DNA of 64,000 nucleotides from Agarilytica sp045430305 (GTDB taxonomy: Bacteria; Pseudomonadota; Gammaproteobacteria; Pseudomonadales; Cellvibrionaceae). The DNA lies in NCBI GenBank assembly GCA_045430305.1, contig JAILXW010000001.1, positions 124,001 through 188,000 of the forward strand, in the 5' to 3' direction. The translations under genes were made by a program, and so were the position numbers. How positions within the stretch are numbered: position 1 is the first letter of the stretch; each line of letters starts with the position of its first letter. Positions 63,213 to 64,000 of this stretch are shown here, piece after piece. Under the pieces are notes generated by a model. That model was not told the DNA's origin. It did not search any database and worked only from the letters and a program-made list of their open reading frames with translations.

Positions 63213-63830
63213 GTGGAGTTAGCGTGTTTAGACCTAGAGGGTGTACTTATTCCAGAAATCTGGATTAACTTCGCTGAGAAAACCGGCATCGAGGCCTTGA
63301 AGGCGACCACGCGTGATATTCCCGACTACGACGAATTGATGACTATGCGCCTGGGTGAGCTAGAAAAGGCCAAGCTGGGCCTGAATGAAATTCAGGAGGT
63401 GATTGCAACACTAAGCCCACTTGAGGGCGCTAGTGAGTTTCTTGATTGGTTGCGCGCGCGTTTTCAGGTGGTGATCTTGTCAGACACCTTCTACGAGTTT
63501 GCTGGCCCATTGATGAAGCAGTTGGGGTACCCAACCTTGTTATGTCATAAGCTTACCGTCGATAGCAGCGGTAAAATTACTGACTACAACCTTCGTCAAG
63601 CGAACCCTAAGCGCCAGTGTATCGCAGCCTTTAAAACCTTGTATTACCGCACGATTGCCGCGGGGGATTCTTACAACGATACCACCATGTTGGCAGAAGC
63701 TGATCGGGGTATTTTGTTTAGCGCGCCTCAAAATGTGATCGATGAATTTCCGCAGTTTCCAGCGGTTCATACGTTCGAAGACTTGAAGAAGGCGTTTATT
63801 GAGGCAAGTAACCGCGATTTAAGTTTGTAA
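63213..63830 (+). CDS. thrH: Phosphoserine phosphatase / homoserine kinase ThrH
   Basis: ThrH is a HAD phosphatase that, in P. aeruginosa, transfers phosphate from phosphoserine to homoserine. The nucleophile Asp is in ACLDLEGVLIPE (Asp7 from this start), with VILSDTFYEF and AAGDSYNDTTML. The length from GTG 63213 is 205 residues, the same as the P. aeruginosa protein, and GAGGAG lies 6 bases before it. The frame is open upstream to 62910, but that part overlaps cysH on the other strand and is not conserved. Confidence 0.95.
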   Translation: MELACLDLEGVLIPEIWINFAEKTGIEALKATTRDIPDYDELMTMRLGELEKAKLGLNEIQEVIATLSPLEGASEFLDWLRARFQVVILSDTFYEFAGPLMKQLGYPTLLCHKLTVDSSGKITDYNLRQANPKRQCIAAFKTLYYRTIAAGDSYNDTTMLAEADRGILFSAPQNVIDEFPQFPAVHTFEDLKKAFIEASNRDLSL

Positions 63831-63842
63831 ATTTATTGAGCC

Positions 63843-64000
63843 TTAGAAGGAAGTACCTAAGGCTTGGATTAATTTCGCTATTTTTTGAATCGACTCTTCA
63901 TATTCTGCTTCGGCGGTGGAATCGGCAACTATGCCGCCGCCGCCATAGCAATAAATTTTGTCATCGTTCGTATGCAAGGTGCGAATGGCGATGTTGGAAT
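63843..64000 (-). CDS. pabB: Aminodeoxychorismate synthase component I, 3' end only
   Basis: The last 52 codons are visible, running off the window. They contain the C-terminal motif CYGGGGIVADSTAEAEYEES of the chorismate-binding family and NIAIRTL. The pairing with thrH fits PabB in the Pseudomonas order cysH-thrH-pabB. TrpE and anthranilate synthase share this end, so the name relies partly on context. It would supply the substrate for PabC, encoded at 44440. Confidence 0.85.
   Translation of the reverse strand, partial: SNIAIRTLHTNDDKIYCYGGGGIVADSTAEAEYEESIQKIAKLIQALGTSF

Overview
The window is a continuous stretch of chromosome from a gammaproteobacterium, most likely a marine, Cellvibrionales-like relative of Saccharophagus or Teredinibacter. 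This rests on gene order and protein families, because no rRNA lies in the window. Several blocks match the order known from Pseudomonas: fimV-truA-trpF-accD-folC-dedD-cvpA-purF-metZ, yceD-rpmF-plsX-fabD-fabG-acpP-fabF-pabC-mltG-tmk-holB-pilZ-tatD, and cysB-small gene-cysH-thrH-pabB. I see no tRNA, rRNA, CRISPR array, insertion sequence, integrase or phage gene. Almost everything is intact core genome. GTG and TTG starts are frequent.

Layout. Bases 1-9.7 kb: the end of fimV, then truA, trpF-trpB-trpA, accD, folC and dedD. Bases 9.7-13.0 kb interrupt this block with two minus-strand accessory genes: an exported GlyGly-CTERM protein and a TPR protein with a degenerate receiver domain. Bases 13-17 kb: cvpA, purF, metZ and a flavin reductase-like gene. 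Bases 17.3-21.3 kb: a MoxR / DUF58 / transglutaminase operon. Bases 21.4-24.7 kb: an MFS transporter facing a TonB-dependent receptor. Bases 24.9-29.6 kb: a minus-strand run (RNA methyltransferase, CBS protein, pdxJ, cyclophilin, SH3 protein, YciI, VC0807-type membrane protein). Bases 29.7-35 kb: PHP phosphoesterase, yciO, scpA, scpB, rluB and a GtrA-like gene. Bases 35-38.7 kb: diguanylate cyclase, flavodoxin, dgkA, a CheX-like gene and a Maf family pyrophosphatase. Bases 38.8-50.3 kb: the lipid, cell wall and replication cluster yceD to tatD, with one RluA-family gene inserted on the minus strand. Bases 50.3-54.7 kb: a glycosyltransferase-like gene, PAP2 phosphatase, dimeric dUTPase, malate dehydrogenase and peroxiredoxin. 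Bases 55-57 kb: two paralogous AraC-type genes, one with a GAF domain and one without. Bases 57.2-59.7 kb: yajC, D-cysteine desulfhydrase and a 5'-nucleotidase. Bases 59.9-64 kb: TauE exporter, cysB, a small thioredoxin-like gene, cysH, thrH and the 3' end of pabB.

How the genes work together. The largest groups are tryptophan synthesis (trpF, B, A), the first step and core cycle of fatty acid synthesis (accD, plsX, fabD, fabG, acpP, fabF), chromosome condensation (scpA, scpB), and sulfur assimilation (cysB, cysH, metZ, with TauE and DcyD nearby). I do not see a clearly new multi-gene system. The places most worth a second look are the dedD-cvpA insertion, the GAF-AraC gene with its domain-only paralogue, the repeat-bearing acidic tail of ScpB, the small thioredoxin-like gene beside the APS reductase, and several palindromes that look like operators.
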